Assembly: GCA_016191525.1 (NCBI GenBank)
Contig: JACPOK010000037.1
Span: 62,001-126,000 of the forward strand
DNA from: Burkholderiales bacterium
GTDB taxonomy: Bacteria > Pseudomonadota > Gammaproteobacteria > Burkholderiales > Burkholderiaceae_C
Direction of reading: 5' to 3'
DNA: 64,000 nucleotides
In this document: piece by piece, positions 24,530 through 33,315 of the stretch
Numbering within the stretch: the first letter of the stretch is position 1
Layout of the letters: each line of letters starts with the position of its first letter
Notes under the pieces: generated by a model
Told to the model about the DNA's origin: nothing
The model's database searches: none
What the model saw: only the letters and a program-made list of their open reading frames with translations
Made by a program: the position numbers and the translations under genes

Positions 24530-25923
24530 GCAACCGATGACACCGCCCGCTCCGCCGCCTGGCGCGGGTCGGTCGGGTTGAGCATCAGCTTGAACACCGT
24601 GCCGCGCCCCGGCCGGGAAGCCAGGGTCAGCGGATGGCCCAGGATGCCCGACAGCCGAGCCACGATGTACAACCCCAGCCCGAAGCCATCTTCGGTGCCC
24701 GTGTGGCTGGGTACCTTGTAGAACTCCCGGAAAATCTCGCGCTGGTGCACCGGCGCGATGCCCACGCCCGTATCCCAGATCTCGATGCGCGGCCCGCTGG
24801 CCGTGGCGCGCGAAGCCACCAGGATGGCGCCGCGGTTGGTGTACTTCACCGCGTTCGAAATCAGGTTGCCCAGGATGCGCTGCAGCAGGATGGGGTCGGA
24901 CATCGTGGTGCCCGCCACCCCATGCACCCGGAACTGCAGCCCCTTGGCTTCGGCCAGCGGGCGGTAGTGCAGTTCCAGGTCGTGCAGCAGCTTGCCCAGG
25001 TGTACCGTCTCGATGTTCAGCTTGATCTTGCCGGAGTCCAGCCGCACCAGGTCGAACAGCGAATCGAACAACGCGTTCACCGCCTTGGTTGATTCGACGA
25101 TCTTGGGCGCGATCTCGTGCACCAGCTCGGGTTCGCTGCCCAGCCAGTCGGCATACAGGCCCAGCGCGTGCACCGGCTGGCGGATGTCGTGCGCGGCGCT
25201 CGCCAGGAACCGGTTCTTGATTTCCACCGCGTCCAGCGCGGCCTGGGTCTGCCGCGTGAGGGACTCGATCAGCTGGTTGTTGCGGTATTGCAGCTCGAAG
25301 TTCTTGCGGTGGGTCACGTGCAGCCTGCGGCCGGCCTGCATCAGCACCTGCCAGAAGATCAGCAGCAGCGCCACCACCCAGTAGTGATAGGACGGCCCGT
25401 GGAACTCCAGCTCCACGCCGATGCGCCAGCCCATCACGCCCAGCGCCGTCACCGCCAGCACGTTGAGGTAGCCACGCATGGTGGGCAGCTGGCTGGACAG
25501 GCTGTTGATGGAGAACATGGCCAGGCCCGCCATGATCAGCCAGCAGATGAACTGGTCGGCCAGCGGCGCGCGGTCGAAATAGAGCGCCGTCGCCAGCCCC
25601 CACACCAGCGCGCTGGCGGGCCACAGCCCGCGCCAGCGCCTGAAAAACGCCAGGTGCACGGCTGCGCCTTCGCGCGCCACGTCGCTGGTGTACAGGCGCA
25701 GCACCCGGTAGCGCGCGGCGGCAATGCCGGCGGCGGCCGCCGTCCAGGCCAGCAGCGCGCCCAGTGACGCGTCGTTGTAGAGCACCCCCAGGAAGACGGG
25801 CACCAGCGCCCAGCCGATGAACTGAGTGTTGCGGGCGGTGCGCAGCAGGCTGCGCACCAGCTCCCCCTCCACCCATTGCGCCTCGGCGGGGGTGGCGACG
25901 GCGGGGGAGGTGTCTGGCTTCAT
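24496..25923 (-). CDS. Membrane sensor histidine kinase
   Basis: A 475-residue kinase with about five to six hydrophobic segments in residues 35-195, a coiled linker (FELQYRNNQLIESLTRQ) and a HisKA domain with phospho-acceptor His245 in ASAAHDIRQPVHALG. The HATPase has N box LGNLISNAVKYTN, G1 WDTGVGIAP and G2 GFGLGLYI. It has no periplasmic sensing domain, so the signal probably comes from within the membrane or cytosol. The partner is the opposed LuxR regulator. Promoter region 25924-26074 is shared with the KGG stress protein gene and holds a TTGTCCTACG half site. Confidence 0.93.
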   Translation of the reverse strand: MKPDTSPAVATPAEAQWVEGELVRSLLRTARNTQFIGWALVPVFLGVLYNDASLGALLAWTAAAAGIAAARYRVLRLYTSDVAREGAAVHLAFFRRWRGLWPASALVWGLATALYFDRAPLADQFICWLIMAGLAMFSINSLSSQLPTMRGYLNVLAVTALGVMGWRIGVELEFHGPSYHYWVVALLLIFWQVLMQAGRRLHVTHRKNFELQYRNNQLIESLTRQTQAALDAVEIKNRFLASAAHDIRQPVHALGLYADWLGSEPELVHEIAPKIVESTKAVNALFDSLFDLVRLDSGKIKLNIETVHLGKLLHDLELHYRPLAEAKGLQFRVHGVAGTTMSDPILLQRILGNLISNAVKYTNRGAILVASRATASGPRIEIWDTGVGIAPVHQREIFREFYKVPSHTGTEDGFGLGLYIVARLSGILGHPLTLASRPGRGTVFKLMLNPTDPRQAAERAVSSVAQLLSMPWTRA

Positions 25924-25966
25924 GGCCGCAGTCTAGAACAACGGCCGCACAGGCCCGGGCGGGCAG

Positions 25967-25974
25967 TTGTCCTA
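25967..25974. promoter_or_regulatory. TGTCCTAC half site between kinase and KGG genes
   Basis: This half of the GTAGGA/TCCTAC repeat is 44 bases before the kinase start on one side and 101 bases before the KGG gene on the other. A second half site (TGTAGGAAA, 26306-26314) follows the KGG gene. The two-component regulator encoded next door is a candidate binder; this is inference. Confidence 0.25.
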
Positions 25975-26074
25975 CGCGCCGCGCGGAAGATTGCGCACAA
26001 GGCTCAGCCGCGCGCTGTCTCTACAGTAGGCGCAGCTTTGCCCCTTCCCCCACCCCCAAGAAAGGAACAACAGA

Positions 26075-26290
26075 ATGGCTCCCGATACCTCCGGCACCCT
26101 GGATACCCGCAACTCCGGCGACAAGCCGCAAAAAAGCCTGCGCGGCTTTGCCGCCATGGACCCGCAGCGCCAGCGCGAGATCGCCAGCCTGGGCGGCCGC
26201 GCCGCGCACCAGAGCGGCCACGCGCACGAATTCACCAGTGAAGAGGCCCGCGCGGCCGGCAAGAAACGCCACCTGCCGGCCCAGGGCTGA
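26075..26290 (+). CDS. KGG-repeat stress protein (con-10 / GsiB type)
   Basis: A 71-residue hydrophilic protein with repeats of the KGG type: RGFAAMDPQRQREIASLGG, then RAAHQSGHAHEFTSEEARAAG. Small proteins of this kind, such as GsiB and YciG, are produced under general stress and in stationary phase, and may act like hydrophilins that protect other proteins. A GAAAGGAACAACAG stretch just before the ATG gives the ribosome binding site. It is divergent from the kinase gene and may be a target of the two-component pair; that is inference. Confidence 0.85.
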   Translation: MAPDTSGTLDTRNSGDKPQKSLRGFAAMDPQRQREIASLGGRAAHQSGHAHEFTSEEARAAGKKRHLPAQG

Positions 26291-26305
26291 GCCCGGCCGT
26301 GCGGC

Positions 26306-26314
26306 TGTAGGAAA
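26306..26314. promoter_or_regulatory. TGTAGGAAA half site before small gene 26381
   Basis: It lies 75 bases before the hypothetical gene and 16 after the KGG gene, and matches the left half of the repeat at 3938. Significance is uncertain. Confidence 0.2.
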
Positions 26315-26380
26315 GGCCGCGCTTTTCGCGGTGGCGCCCGCCGACAGCTGGGGTTGCGCGGGCCGCCTAGGATTCAGCCG

Positions 26381-26680
26381 ATGACTCCAACGCGCAGCAC
26401 CGACCCGCTTTCCCGCGCCTGCACAGCGCTGTGGCTGGCGACGCTCTCCCTGATGACGGCCTACATGTCCACCCCGGCACCCGCCCACCGGCTGCTGCTG
26501 GCGCGGCGCATCGCGGCCAACTTCGCAACCCTGGCGGGCGCTGAATCCTTCAGCGAAAAGAGCCGTGCTTCGTTCAGCCGGCTGGCATTGCGCTGGCAGG
26601 CCACGGCCCGCGCCCTGGCGCCGCCGGTGCGCCCGCAAGGCGGCCGCGGCTTGCTGGTCACGTTGCTGGCTTCCAGCTGA
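26381..26680 (+). CDS. Small hypothetical protein
   Basis: A 99-residue protein, basic overall, with one possible amphipathic or membrane helix near residues 14-30 (ALWLATLSLMTAYMS). I do not recognise it. It lies between the KGG gene and Ku on the same strand, 11 bases before Ku, so it may be transcribed with Ku. An in-frame start at 26354 is possible but lacks support. The sequence following the helix is rich in Ala and Arg. Confidence 0.5.
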   Translation: MTPTRSTDPLSRACTALWLATLSLMTAYMSTPAPAHRLLLARRIAANFATLAGAESFSEKSRASFSRLALRWQATARALAPPVRPQGGRGLLVTLLASS

Positions 26681-26691
26681 AAAAAGAACCA

Positions 26692-27621
26692 ATGGCACAA
26701 ACCAAGGGAATGGCCAAGAGTTCCACGCGCACGCTGTGGAAGGGCGCGATCACGTTCGGGCTGGTGCACATTCCCATCGCGCTGTATTCGGCCACCGCCG
26801 AGACCGACCTCAATTTCGACTGGCTGGACAAGCGCTCCATGGACCCCGTGGGCTACAAGCGCATCAACAAGAAAACCGGCCGCGAGATCGACAAGGAAAA
26901 CATCGTCAAGGGCATTGAGTGGGAGGACGGCCAATACGTCATCCTCTCAGCCGAGGAAATCGCCGCCGCCTACCCGCGCACCACCCAGACCATAGAGATT
27001 GAAACCTTCGTCGATGCCGACGAAGTGCCCTTCGTGTACCTGGAGCGGCCGTACTACGTGGCCCCCATCAACAAAGGCGAGAAGGTCTACGCGCTGCTGC
27101 GAGAATCGCTCAAGCAGGCCAACAAGGTGGGCATCGCCAAGGTGGTGATCCAGACCAAGCAGCACCTGGCCGTGCTGATCCCCTGCGGCCCCGCCCTGGT
27201 GCTGAACCTGCTGCGCTGGGGCGGCGAGATCCGCTCGTGGGAAGACCTGAAGCTGCCACCGGTGGGCACCAAGGCCGCCGGCCTGAAGGAGAGCGAGCTG
27301 AAGATGGCCAAGCAGCTGATCGACGACATGAGCTCGGAGTGGAGCGCCGACAAGTTCCGCGACTCGTTCCATGAAGAAATCATGAAGCTGGTCGAATCGC
27401 GCGCCAAGGCAGGCAAGACCGAGGCGGTGACGCAGGTCGAGGAGCCCGTGGCCAGCTCCGGCGCCGAGGTGATTGATTTGACCGAGCTGCTCAAGCGCAG
27501 CCTGCAGGGCGGCAAGGCCGCGGCTCCGGCGAAGAAGGCCGCCGCCAAAAAATCTGCGGGCGCGAAGCCCGCTGCCAAACACAGGACCCCCGCCAAAGCC
27601 AAGGCCCGGCGCGCTGCCTGA
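26692..27621 (+). CDS. ku: Non-homologous end-joining protein Ku
   Basis: A 309-residue bacterial Ku, which forms a homodimeric ring on double-strand DNA ends. The core begins TLWKGAITFGLVHIPIAL and includes GREIDKENIVKGIEWEDGQY and PFVYLERPYYVAP, as in the Ku bridge and ring. The last 45 residues are Lys/Ala-rich and probably unstructured DNA-binding tail. A second Met seven codons on (MAKSSTRT) is another possible start. No ligase LigD gene is present in this window; in most bacteria with Ku it is nearby or elsewhere on the chromosome. Confidence 0.95.
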   Translation: MAQTKGMAKSSTRTLWKGAITFGLVHIPIALYSATAETDLNFDWLDKRSMDPVGYKRINKKTGREIDKENIVKGIEWEDGQYVILSAEEIAAAYPRTTQTIEIETFVDADEVPFVYLERPYYVAPINKGEKVYALLRESLKQANKVGIAKVVIQTKQHLAVLIPCGPALVLNLLRWGGEIRSWEDLKLPPVGTKAAGLKESELKMAKQLIDDMSSEWSADKFRDSFHEEIMKLVESRAKAGKTEAVTQVEEPVASSGAEVIDLTELLKRSLQGGKAAAPAKKAAAKKSAGAKPAAKHRTPAKAKARRAA

Positions 27622-27632
27622 CGCGCGTTGCC

Positions 27633-28871
27633 TCAGGTGTCCAGCTGCGCGCGGCGGCGCTGCAAAAACTGCCGCACGGTTTCATCCCGCTCCAGGCCGA
27701 TGGCCCGCTCATACGCGGCTGCAGCGGCCGGCTTGTCGCCGCTTCGCGCCAGCAACTCGGCTCGTGCCGCCCAGTAGGGCTGGTAGTCAGCCATGCGCGC
27801 GTCCTGCGCCAGCGCATCCAGCGAGGCCAGTGCCACCGGCGGGCCACGCGTCTCTGCTTGCGCCACTGCGCGGTTCACCGCCACCACCGGCGACCCCGTC
27901 AATGTCCACAGGGCCTCGTAGAGCCGGTCAATGGCCGGCCAGTCGGCTTGGCCGGTGCGCCGGCGTACCACGTGCGCGGACTGCACTGCCGCCTCCAGCT
28001 GGTAGCGGCCGATGCCGGGCAGCGCACCGGCACGCGCCAGCAGGGCCTCGGCCTCGTCGATCAGTGCCGCGTCCCAGCGGGCCGGTTCCTGCTGCGCGAG
28101 TGGCACATAGGCGCCGTCCGGGTCGCGCCGCGCGCCGCGCCGGGCCTGGGCATGCAGCATCAGCGACAAAAGGCTTAGCGCCTCCGGCTCGGCGGGCATC
28201 AGCGCCGCCGCCAGCCGCCCCAGCCAGATCGCCTCTTCCGCCAGGTTGCGGCGCCGCGCGTCGGTGCCGGCAGGGTCGTCCCAGCCTTCGGCATAGGCGG
28301 CGTAAATGGCCTCCAGCACGGCGTCCAGCCGCTCGCGCAGGTCGGCCTGGCCCGGCACCCGGAACGGAATGCCCGCCTGGCGGATGCGAGCCTTGGCGCG
28401 CACCAGGCGCTGGCCCATGGTGGCCGGTGACACCAGGAAGGCCGAGGCAATGGTGGCGGCGTCGAAGCCCAGGATGGTTTGCAGGATGAGCGGGGCGCGC
28501 ACGCCGGCATCGATGGCCGGGTGCGCGCAGGTGAACATCAGCGCCAGCCGCTCGTCGGGAATGTGGCCGTCGCTTTCCTCGCCTTCGGCCAGTTCGGCCA
28601 GCAGCAGCAGGTGCTCGGCCGCGCCCTCGCCGAGGCGGCGCTGCCGGCCGTGGTCGATCATCTTGCGGCGCGCCACCGTGAGCAGCCACGCTTCCGGGTT
28701 GTCCGGCACGCCGCTGGCGGGCCAGCTTTGCAGCGCGGTGGCGAAAGCCTCGGCCAGCGCATCTTCCGCGCCCGCCACGTCGCGCGTGCGGGCAGCGAGA
28801 AACGCCACCAGCTTGCCGTAGCTGCGGCGCGCCACCGCTTCGGCGGTGGCGTGGACGGGCTGCGCCGTCAT
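27633..28871 (-). CDS. ECF42-like RNA polymerase sigma factor with C-terminal extension
   Basis: A 412-residue sigma factor of extracytoplasmic-function type. Residues 10-80 carry region 2 (EDALAEAFATALQSWP, WLLTVARRKMIDHGRQR) and residues 120-175 region 4 (GFDAATIASAFLVSPATMGQ RLVRAK). A long extension of about 230 residues follows, with the stretch VVAVNRAVAQAE, typical of ECF42. Members of that group pair with DGPF proteins instead of an anti-sigma factor, and such a gene lies seven bases upstream. The target promoters are unknown. Confidence 0.88.
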   Translation of the reverse strand: MTAQPVHATAEAVARRSYGKLVAFLAARTRDVAGAEDALAEAFATALQSWPASGVPDNPEAWLLTVARRKMIDHGRQRRLGEGAAEHLLLLAELAEGEESDGHIPDERLALMFTCAHPAIDAGVRAPLILQTILGFDAATIASAFLVSPATMGQRLVRAKARIRQAGIPFRVPGQADLRERLDAVLEAIYAAYAEGWDDPAGTDARRRNLAEEAIWLGRLAAALMPAEPEALSLLSLMLHAQARRGARRDPDGAYVPLAQQEPARWDAALIDEAEALLARAGALPGIGRYQLEAAVQSAHVVRRRTGQADWPAIDRLYEALWTLTGSPVVAVNRAVAQAETRGPPVALASLDALAQDARMADYQPYWAARAELLARSGDKPAAAAAYERAIGLERDETVRQFLQRRRAQLDT

Positions 28872-28878
28872 CGGCCGG

Positions 28879-29226
28879 CTACATCGCCCAGACGGGCCGC
28901 ACTTCCATGGTGCCGTGGCTGGCGCCCGGGCAGCGCGCCGCCCAGGACAGGGCCGCGTCCAGGTCGGGCACGTCGATCATGTAGTAGCCGCCCAGCTGTT
29001 CTTTGGTTTCGGCATAGGGGCCGTTAAGCACCTCGGTCTTGCCGCTGACCAGGCGAACCGAGGTGGCCATGGCGGAGGGGCGCAGCCGCTCACCGCCGAC
29101 CAGCACGCCCGCCTTCTGCAGCGCCTGGGTGTAGGCGCCGTAGGCGGCGCTGGATTCGGTGGCCTGGCTGGCGCTCATGGATTGCATGGCGGATTCGTCG
29201 GCGTAGATGAGAAGCAGGTATTGCAT
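28879..29226 (-). CDS. YciI-like protein with DGPF domain
   Basis: A 115-residue protein of the YCII/DGPF family. The start MQYLLLIYADES and the NGPYAETKEQLGGYYMIDVPD stretch, a variant of the DGPF motif, define it. It precedes the ECF42-like gene by seven bases on the same strand, the known arrangement of this sigma group. The DGPF protein is thought to transmit the signal to the sigma factor, but its biochemical function is unproven. Confidence 0.9.
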   Translation of the reverse strand: MQYLLLIYADESAMQSMSASQATESSAAYGAYTQALQKAGVLVGGERLRPSAMATSVRLVSGKTEVLNGPYAETKEQLGGYYMIDVPDLDAALSWAARCPGASHGTMEVRPVWAM

Positions 29227-29334
29227 GTCAGTGTCCTTTTGAAGGGTTGTCGCGGAGCATCATGCGCCGCTATGACAATGACGCGCAAGGGCGCCGCATT
29301 TCGACAGGGCGCGAAAAAAAAGCAAGAATGGCCG

Positions 29335-30321
29335 ATGACCTCTTCCATCGCGAGCTTCCGCTTTACTGAAGCCTTTTCACTGGCCGCCCCCATCGCGCAG
29401 GCGCCCATGGCCTATGCCGCGGGCGGCGCGCTCGCGGCGGCCTGCGCGCGGGCCGGCGCCCTCGGCCTGGTGGGCGGCGGGTATGGCGAACTGCCCTGGC
29501 TGCAGCGCGAGTACGCGCTGGCGCTTTCGGCCGGCCCGCGCGAGCGCATCGGCTGCGGCTTCATCACCTGGAAGCTCGACGAGGACGCTTCGGCGCTTGA
29601 CTGGGTGCTGCAACACCGCCCCGCCGCCGTGATGCTTTCCTTCGGCGACCCGCGGCCGTATGCGCGCCGCATTGCCGATGCGGGTGCCGCGCTGATCTGC
29701 CAGGTGCAGCGGATGGAGCAGATTCCGCACGCCATCGAGGCCGGCGCGGCCGTGGTGGTGGCGCAGGGCGGCGAGGCGGGCGGCCACGGCATGGACACAC
29801 TGAATGGCCGCGCGGTGATCAGCTTCGTGCCCGAAGCGGCGGACTGGCTTGCCGCCCATTCGCCTTCCACGCTGCTGCTGGCGGCCGGCGGCATCGCGGA
29901 CGGCCGCGGGCTTGCCGCCGCGCTCATCCTCGGCGCGGACGGCGTGCTGGTGGGTTCACGCCTGTGGGCCACGCAGGAATGCCTGGCGTCCGATGCGGCC
30001 AAGCGCCATGCGCTGGCGCAGGACGGCGACGCCACCGCCCGCAGCGCGGTGTTCGACATCCTGCGGCGCAAGGACTGGCCCACGACCTACAACTTCCGCG
30101 CGCTGCGCAACGCGATGCATCGCGAATGGGAAGGGCAAACCGACGCGCTGCGGGCTGCGCCTGACGAGGCCCGCGCCTTGTTCGAGCAGGCCGCCGCGCA
30201 AGGCGACTTCACGCGCGCCAACGTCACGGTGGGAGAAGCCGTTGGATTGATCCGAGACCTTCCGCCGGCAGGCGAAGTCATTGCGCGCATGGCGCGGGAA
30301 GCGCAAGCGGCGCTGGGCTGA
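29335..30321 (+). CDS. Nitronate monooxygenase family FMN oxidoreductase
   Basis: A 328-residue TIM-barrel flavoprotein of the 2-nitropropane dioxygenase type. Motifs are PIAQAPMAYAAGGALAAACA at the N-terminus, AQGGEAGGHG in the middle (FMN phosphate binding and catalytic His) and AAGGIADGRGLAAALILGADG near the C-terminus. It oxidises alkyl nitronates or, more broadly, reduces NAD(P)H-linked substrates. The ATG at 29335 is used; an open frame extending upstream covers the YciI-like gene on the other strand and is a shadow. Confidence 0.9.
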   Translation: MTSSIASFRFTEAFSLAAPIAQAPMAYAAGGALAAACARAGALGLVGGGYGELPWLQREYALALSAGPRERIGCGFITWKLDEDASALDWVLQHRPAAVMLSFGDPRPYARRIADAGAALICQVQRMEQIPHAIEAGAAVVVAQGGEAGGHGMDTLNGRAVISFVPEAADWLAAHSPSTLLLAAGGIADGRGLAAALILGADGVLVGSRLWATQECLASDAAKRHALAQDGDATARSAVFDILRRKDWPTTYNFRALRNAMHREWEGQTDALRAAPDEARALFEQAAAQGDFTRANVTVGEAVGLIRDLPPAGEVIARMAREAQAALG

Positions 30322-30486
30322 TACGCACATTCCGCGCGGCTTGCGGGCCGAAAAGGGCCTGCGAGGCGCGCGGATACTGCATAAGGCTCGTAGCGGCCTC
30401 CTGCTTTCGATAGGGGACATTCCGACACGCGGATGCGCCAGCCGCCTATGCGCGCGGCTGCGCGTCGCGCTCAAACTCGGCTGGCC

Positions 30487-32136
30487 ATGCAACCCACCGC
30501 CGCCGCCAACCCCGCCACCAGCCCCACACTCGAACGCGTCCAGCGCTGGACCAAACTGGCCACGCTGGCCTGGAAGTACCACGACATTCCCACCCAGGAT
30601 GGGCAGGCACTGCCCGGGCAGCTGGCCGACGACCTTGAAGAGCTGGGCCCTGCTTTCGTCAAACTGGGCCAGGTCCTGTCGAGCCGGCCCGACCTGCTCC
30701 CGCCGCGGTACACCAAGGCCCTGGCGCGGCTGCAGGACAACGTGAAACCCTTTTCGTTCGAAGAAGTCACTGTCATTGTCGAATCGGAGCTGGGCGTGCG
30801 CATCTCGAAGGGCTTCGCCAGCTTCGACCCGGAACCGATCGCCGCGGCGTCGCTGGGGCAGGTTCATGCCGCGACCCTGCGCGACGGCAGGCCTGTGGTG
30901 GTCAAGGTGCAGCGGCCCGAGGTCGCGCAGCAGGTGGCCGACGAGTTCAAGGAGCTGGCGCAGGTCGCCAAATTTCTCGACGCCCACACCGAGGTCGGCC
31001 GGCGGCACCGGCTGCGGCGCGTGCTGGAAGAGTTCCGCGCGTCCATCAAGGAAGAGCTCGACTATGAGCGCGAGGCCGAAAACCTGAGGGTGGTCGGCCG
31101 GCAGCTCGCGCAGTTCGACGGCATCGTGGTGCCGCAACCCATCTCCGACTACTGCACCGGCCACGTGCTGACGATGGAGCGGGTGTTCGGGACCAAGATC
31201 ACCAAGGTTTCCGCGTACTCCCGCGCGGACCTCGACGGCCCCGGGCTGGCCGACCAGCTCTTCCATGCCTACCTGAAGCAGGTGCTGGTCGACGGGCTTT
31301 TCCACGCCGACCCGCACGCGGGCAACGTCTTCATCACGCAGGACAAGCGGCTCGCCCTGCTCGACCTCGGGATGGTGGGCCGCACCACGCCCGACATGCA
31401 GGAGCACCTGCTGAAAGTGCTGATCGCCGTAAGCGAGGGGCGCAGCGAGCAGGCGGCGGACGCCGTGATCGCCTTCAGCGAACGGGCCCCGGAAAGTGAC
31501 ACGGTGCAGTTCAAGCGGCTCATGGGTGCGCTGGTGGCGGCGCAGCGCGGCCGTGCCATCGGAGACGCCAACGTAGGCACCACCCTGCTCGATGTGTCGG
31601 GCTCCGCCGCGGACTGCGGATTCTTCGTGCCCAGCGAACTCACGCTGCTGGCCAAGACGCTGCTGCAGCTCGACGAGATCGGCAAGGTGCTTGATCCGGC
31701 GTTCGATCCGAACGCGGCGATCCGCCGCCACGCCGCGGCGCTCACGTCGAAGCGGCTGAAACAGGAAGCGTCGGAAGGGAACCTGATCGCCGCGGCGCTG
31801 GAATTCAAGAATTTCGCCGCGGGCCTGCCCCAGCGCGTCAACCGGGTCATGGATGCCATCGCCAACCGCGAACTCGAGATCAAGGTCCGCGCGACGGACG
31901 CGGCCGACATCATCGAGGGCATGCAGAAGATCGCCAATCGGGTGACCTCGGGCCTGATATTGGCGGCGCTGATCATCGGGGCGGCCCTGCTCATGCGCGT
32001 GGAAACCGACTTCCGGATCATGGGCTACCCTGGCTTCGCGATCGCCTGCTTTATGGCCGCCGCGCTCGGCGCGGTGTATCTGCTGGTGAACATCTTTTTG
32101 CAGGACCGGCGGGCGGGGAAGAAACAAAAAGGGTAG
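30487..32136 (+). CDS. UbiB/AarF-type ABC1 atypical kinase
   Basis: A 549-residue protein kinase-like protein of the ABC1/ADCK family. KxGQ-like LGPAFVKLGQVLSSRPD, the Ala-rich loop ASLGQVHAATL, catalytic Lys in VVKVQRP, HADPHAGN and LDLGMVG are the family motifs. Two membrane segments are at the C-terminus (GLILAALIIGAALLM and YPGFAIACFMAAALGAVYLLV). UbiB is required for ubiquinone synthesis, but the lone position here, without ubi genes, fits a paralogue as well. The ATG at 30487 is preferred over one at 30433. Confidence 0.88.
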   Translation: MQPTAAANPATSPTLERVQRWTKLATLAWKYHDIPTQDGQALPGQLADDLEELGPAFVKLGQVLSSRPDLLPPRYTKALARLQDNVKPFSFEEVTVIVESELGVRISKGFASFDPEPIAAASLGQVHAATLRDGRPVVVKVQRPEVAQQVADEFKELAQVAKFLDAHTEVGRRHRLRRVLEEFRASIKEELDYEREAENLRVVGRQLAQFDGIVVPQPISDYCTGHVLTMERVFGTKITKVSAYSRADLDGPGLADQLFHAYLKQVLVDGLFHADPHAGNVFITQDKRLALLDLGMVGRTTPDMQEHLLKVLIAVSEGRSEQAADAVIAFSERAPESDTVQFKRLMGALVAAQRGRAIGDANVGTTLLDVSGSAADCGFFVPSELTLLAKTLLQLDEIGKVLDPAFDPNAAIRRHAAALTSKRLKQEASEGNLIAAALEFKNFAAGLPQRVNRVMDAIANRELEIKVRATDAADIIEGMQKIANRVTSGLILAALIIGAALLMRVETDFRIMGYPGFAIACFMAAALGAVYLLVNIFLQDRRAGKKQKG

Positions 32137-32308
32137 GTTCTGCGCTGCGGGCTCAGAGCGACTGGGCCGTCCAAAGATGGATGGGCCGACTGGCGGAGAG
32201 GGTGGCAGCAGTATCGAGAGCCTAACTAGGCGTCAGCAAACGAAAAACGCCGCGCCTCAAACCTAGTACGTAACTGGTACCCCCAACTAGGGCGCGCTTC
32301 AATGCTCT
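32137..32308. other. Intergenic region between UbiB and Bug genes, CTAG-rich
   Basis: This 172-base gap between convergent genes carries no gene. It has three CTAG tetranucleotides (32226, 32263, 32287) plus one at the Bug stop (32309), within 87 bases. The centre holds AACTAGG, CCTAGTACGTAAC and GGTACCCCCAACTAGGG. CTAG is normally rare in such genomes. It marks the border between the chromosomal core and the catabolic part of the window. Function unknown. Confidence 0.4.
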
Positions 32309-33301
32309 CTAGTCGAGCCGCACGCGCCCGGAGGCGACAAGGCCACGGTTGCGGGCGAGTTCCGTGGCAATGACCTGCTTCATGTCCGCGGCTCTGCCAT
32401 CGACGACCTCGAAGCCCTGCGTTTCCAGCTGGCGCCGCAGTTCCGGTTTGGCGACGGCCGCGCGCAAGGCCTGGCCCAGGCGTTCCGCCACGTCGGGCGG
32501 CACACCAGCCGGGAGCACGAATCCCACCCATGACTGGTAGGTGTAGGCCTGGAGTTCCGGCACGCCGGATTCGGCGAAGCTCGGCACGTGCGGCAGGCTG
32601 GCCCAGCGCCGTGTGGACGTAGCGGCCAGCGCCCGCACACGCCCACCTTCGGCGAAGGGCACGACCGGGCTGGTGACATAGAGCATCAGGTCCACCTCAC
32701 CGGCGATCAGCGCATTCAGCGCCTGCGACTCGCCCTTGTAGGGTATGTGCCGCAGGCTGATGCCCAGCGCCGAGGCCAGCTCCTCGCTGTGCAGGTGCAG
32801 GCTGGTCCCGATGCCGAAGGAGCCGTAGGTCAGATGGTCGGGCCGCGCGCGGGCGTACGCGACCAGTTCCCGCATGCTGGCGACGGGCAGCGTGGCGCGT
32901 GCGGCGACCACGCCGGAATTTTTGGCCACGATGCCCAGCGGCTCGAAATCCTTCAGCGGGTCGTAGCCCACGGCCTTGTCCACCGCGGGGTTCACCGATG
33001 CGATCGAGGGCGAGACGGCGATCAGCGTGTAGCCGTCGCGCGGTGCGCGCAGGGCCGACTGCACACCGATCTTGCCGGACGCCCCCACGCGGTTGTCGAT
33101 CACCACCGCCTGCCCAAGCTCCGACTGCAGCTGCTGCCCGACCGCGCGCGCGACCCGGTCGATCGGGCCGCCCGGCGGCGTGGGAACGACGATGGTGATG
33201 GGCCTGTCCGGGAACAGGCCCGCGGCCTGGGCGAAGGTGGCTGCCAGCAGACAGTGCGCGGCGACCAGTCCGCGAGCGAGATGCTTGATGACATCCGGCA
33301 T
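32309..33301 (-). CDS. Bug/TctC-type tricarboxylate transporter substrate-binding protein
   Basis: A 330-residue periplasmic binding protein with signal peptide (AAHCLLAATFAQAAGLFP). The TctC fold is shown by PDRPITIVVPTPPGGPIDRVAR, IDNRVGASGKIG, LTYGSFGIGTSLH and the typical Pro-rich PYKGESQAL. No TctA/TctB membrane genes are seen here. It is the last gene of the minus-strand operon with the cupin, another Bug and two NTF2-fold genes. The ligand is unknown; such proteins bind carboxylic or aromatic acids. Confidence 0.92.
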   Translation of the reverse strand: MPDVIKHLARGLVAAHCLLAATFAQAAGLFPDRPITIVVPTPPGGPIDRVARAVGQQLQSELGQAVVIDNRVGASGKIGVQSALRAPRDGYTLIAVSPSIASVNPAVDKAVGYDPLKDFEPLGIVAKNSGVVAARATLPVASMRELVAYARARPDHLTYGSFGIGTSLHLHSEELASALGISLRHIPYKGESQALNALIAGEVDLMLYVTSPVVPFAEGGRVRALAATSTRRWASLPHVPSFAESGVPELQAYTYQSWVGFVLPAGVPPDVAERLGQALRAAVAKPELRRQLETQGFEVVDGRAADMKQVIATELARNRGLVASGRVRLD

Positions 33302-33315
33302 CTGGAGTTCTCCCT

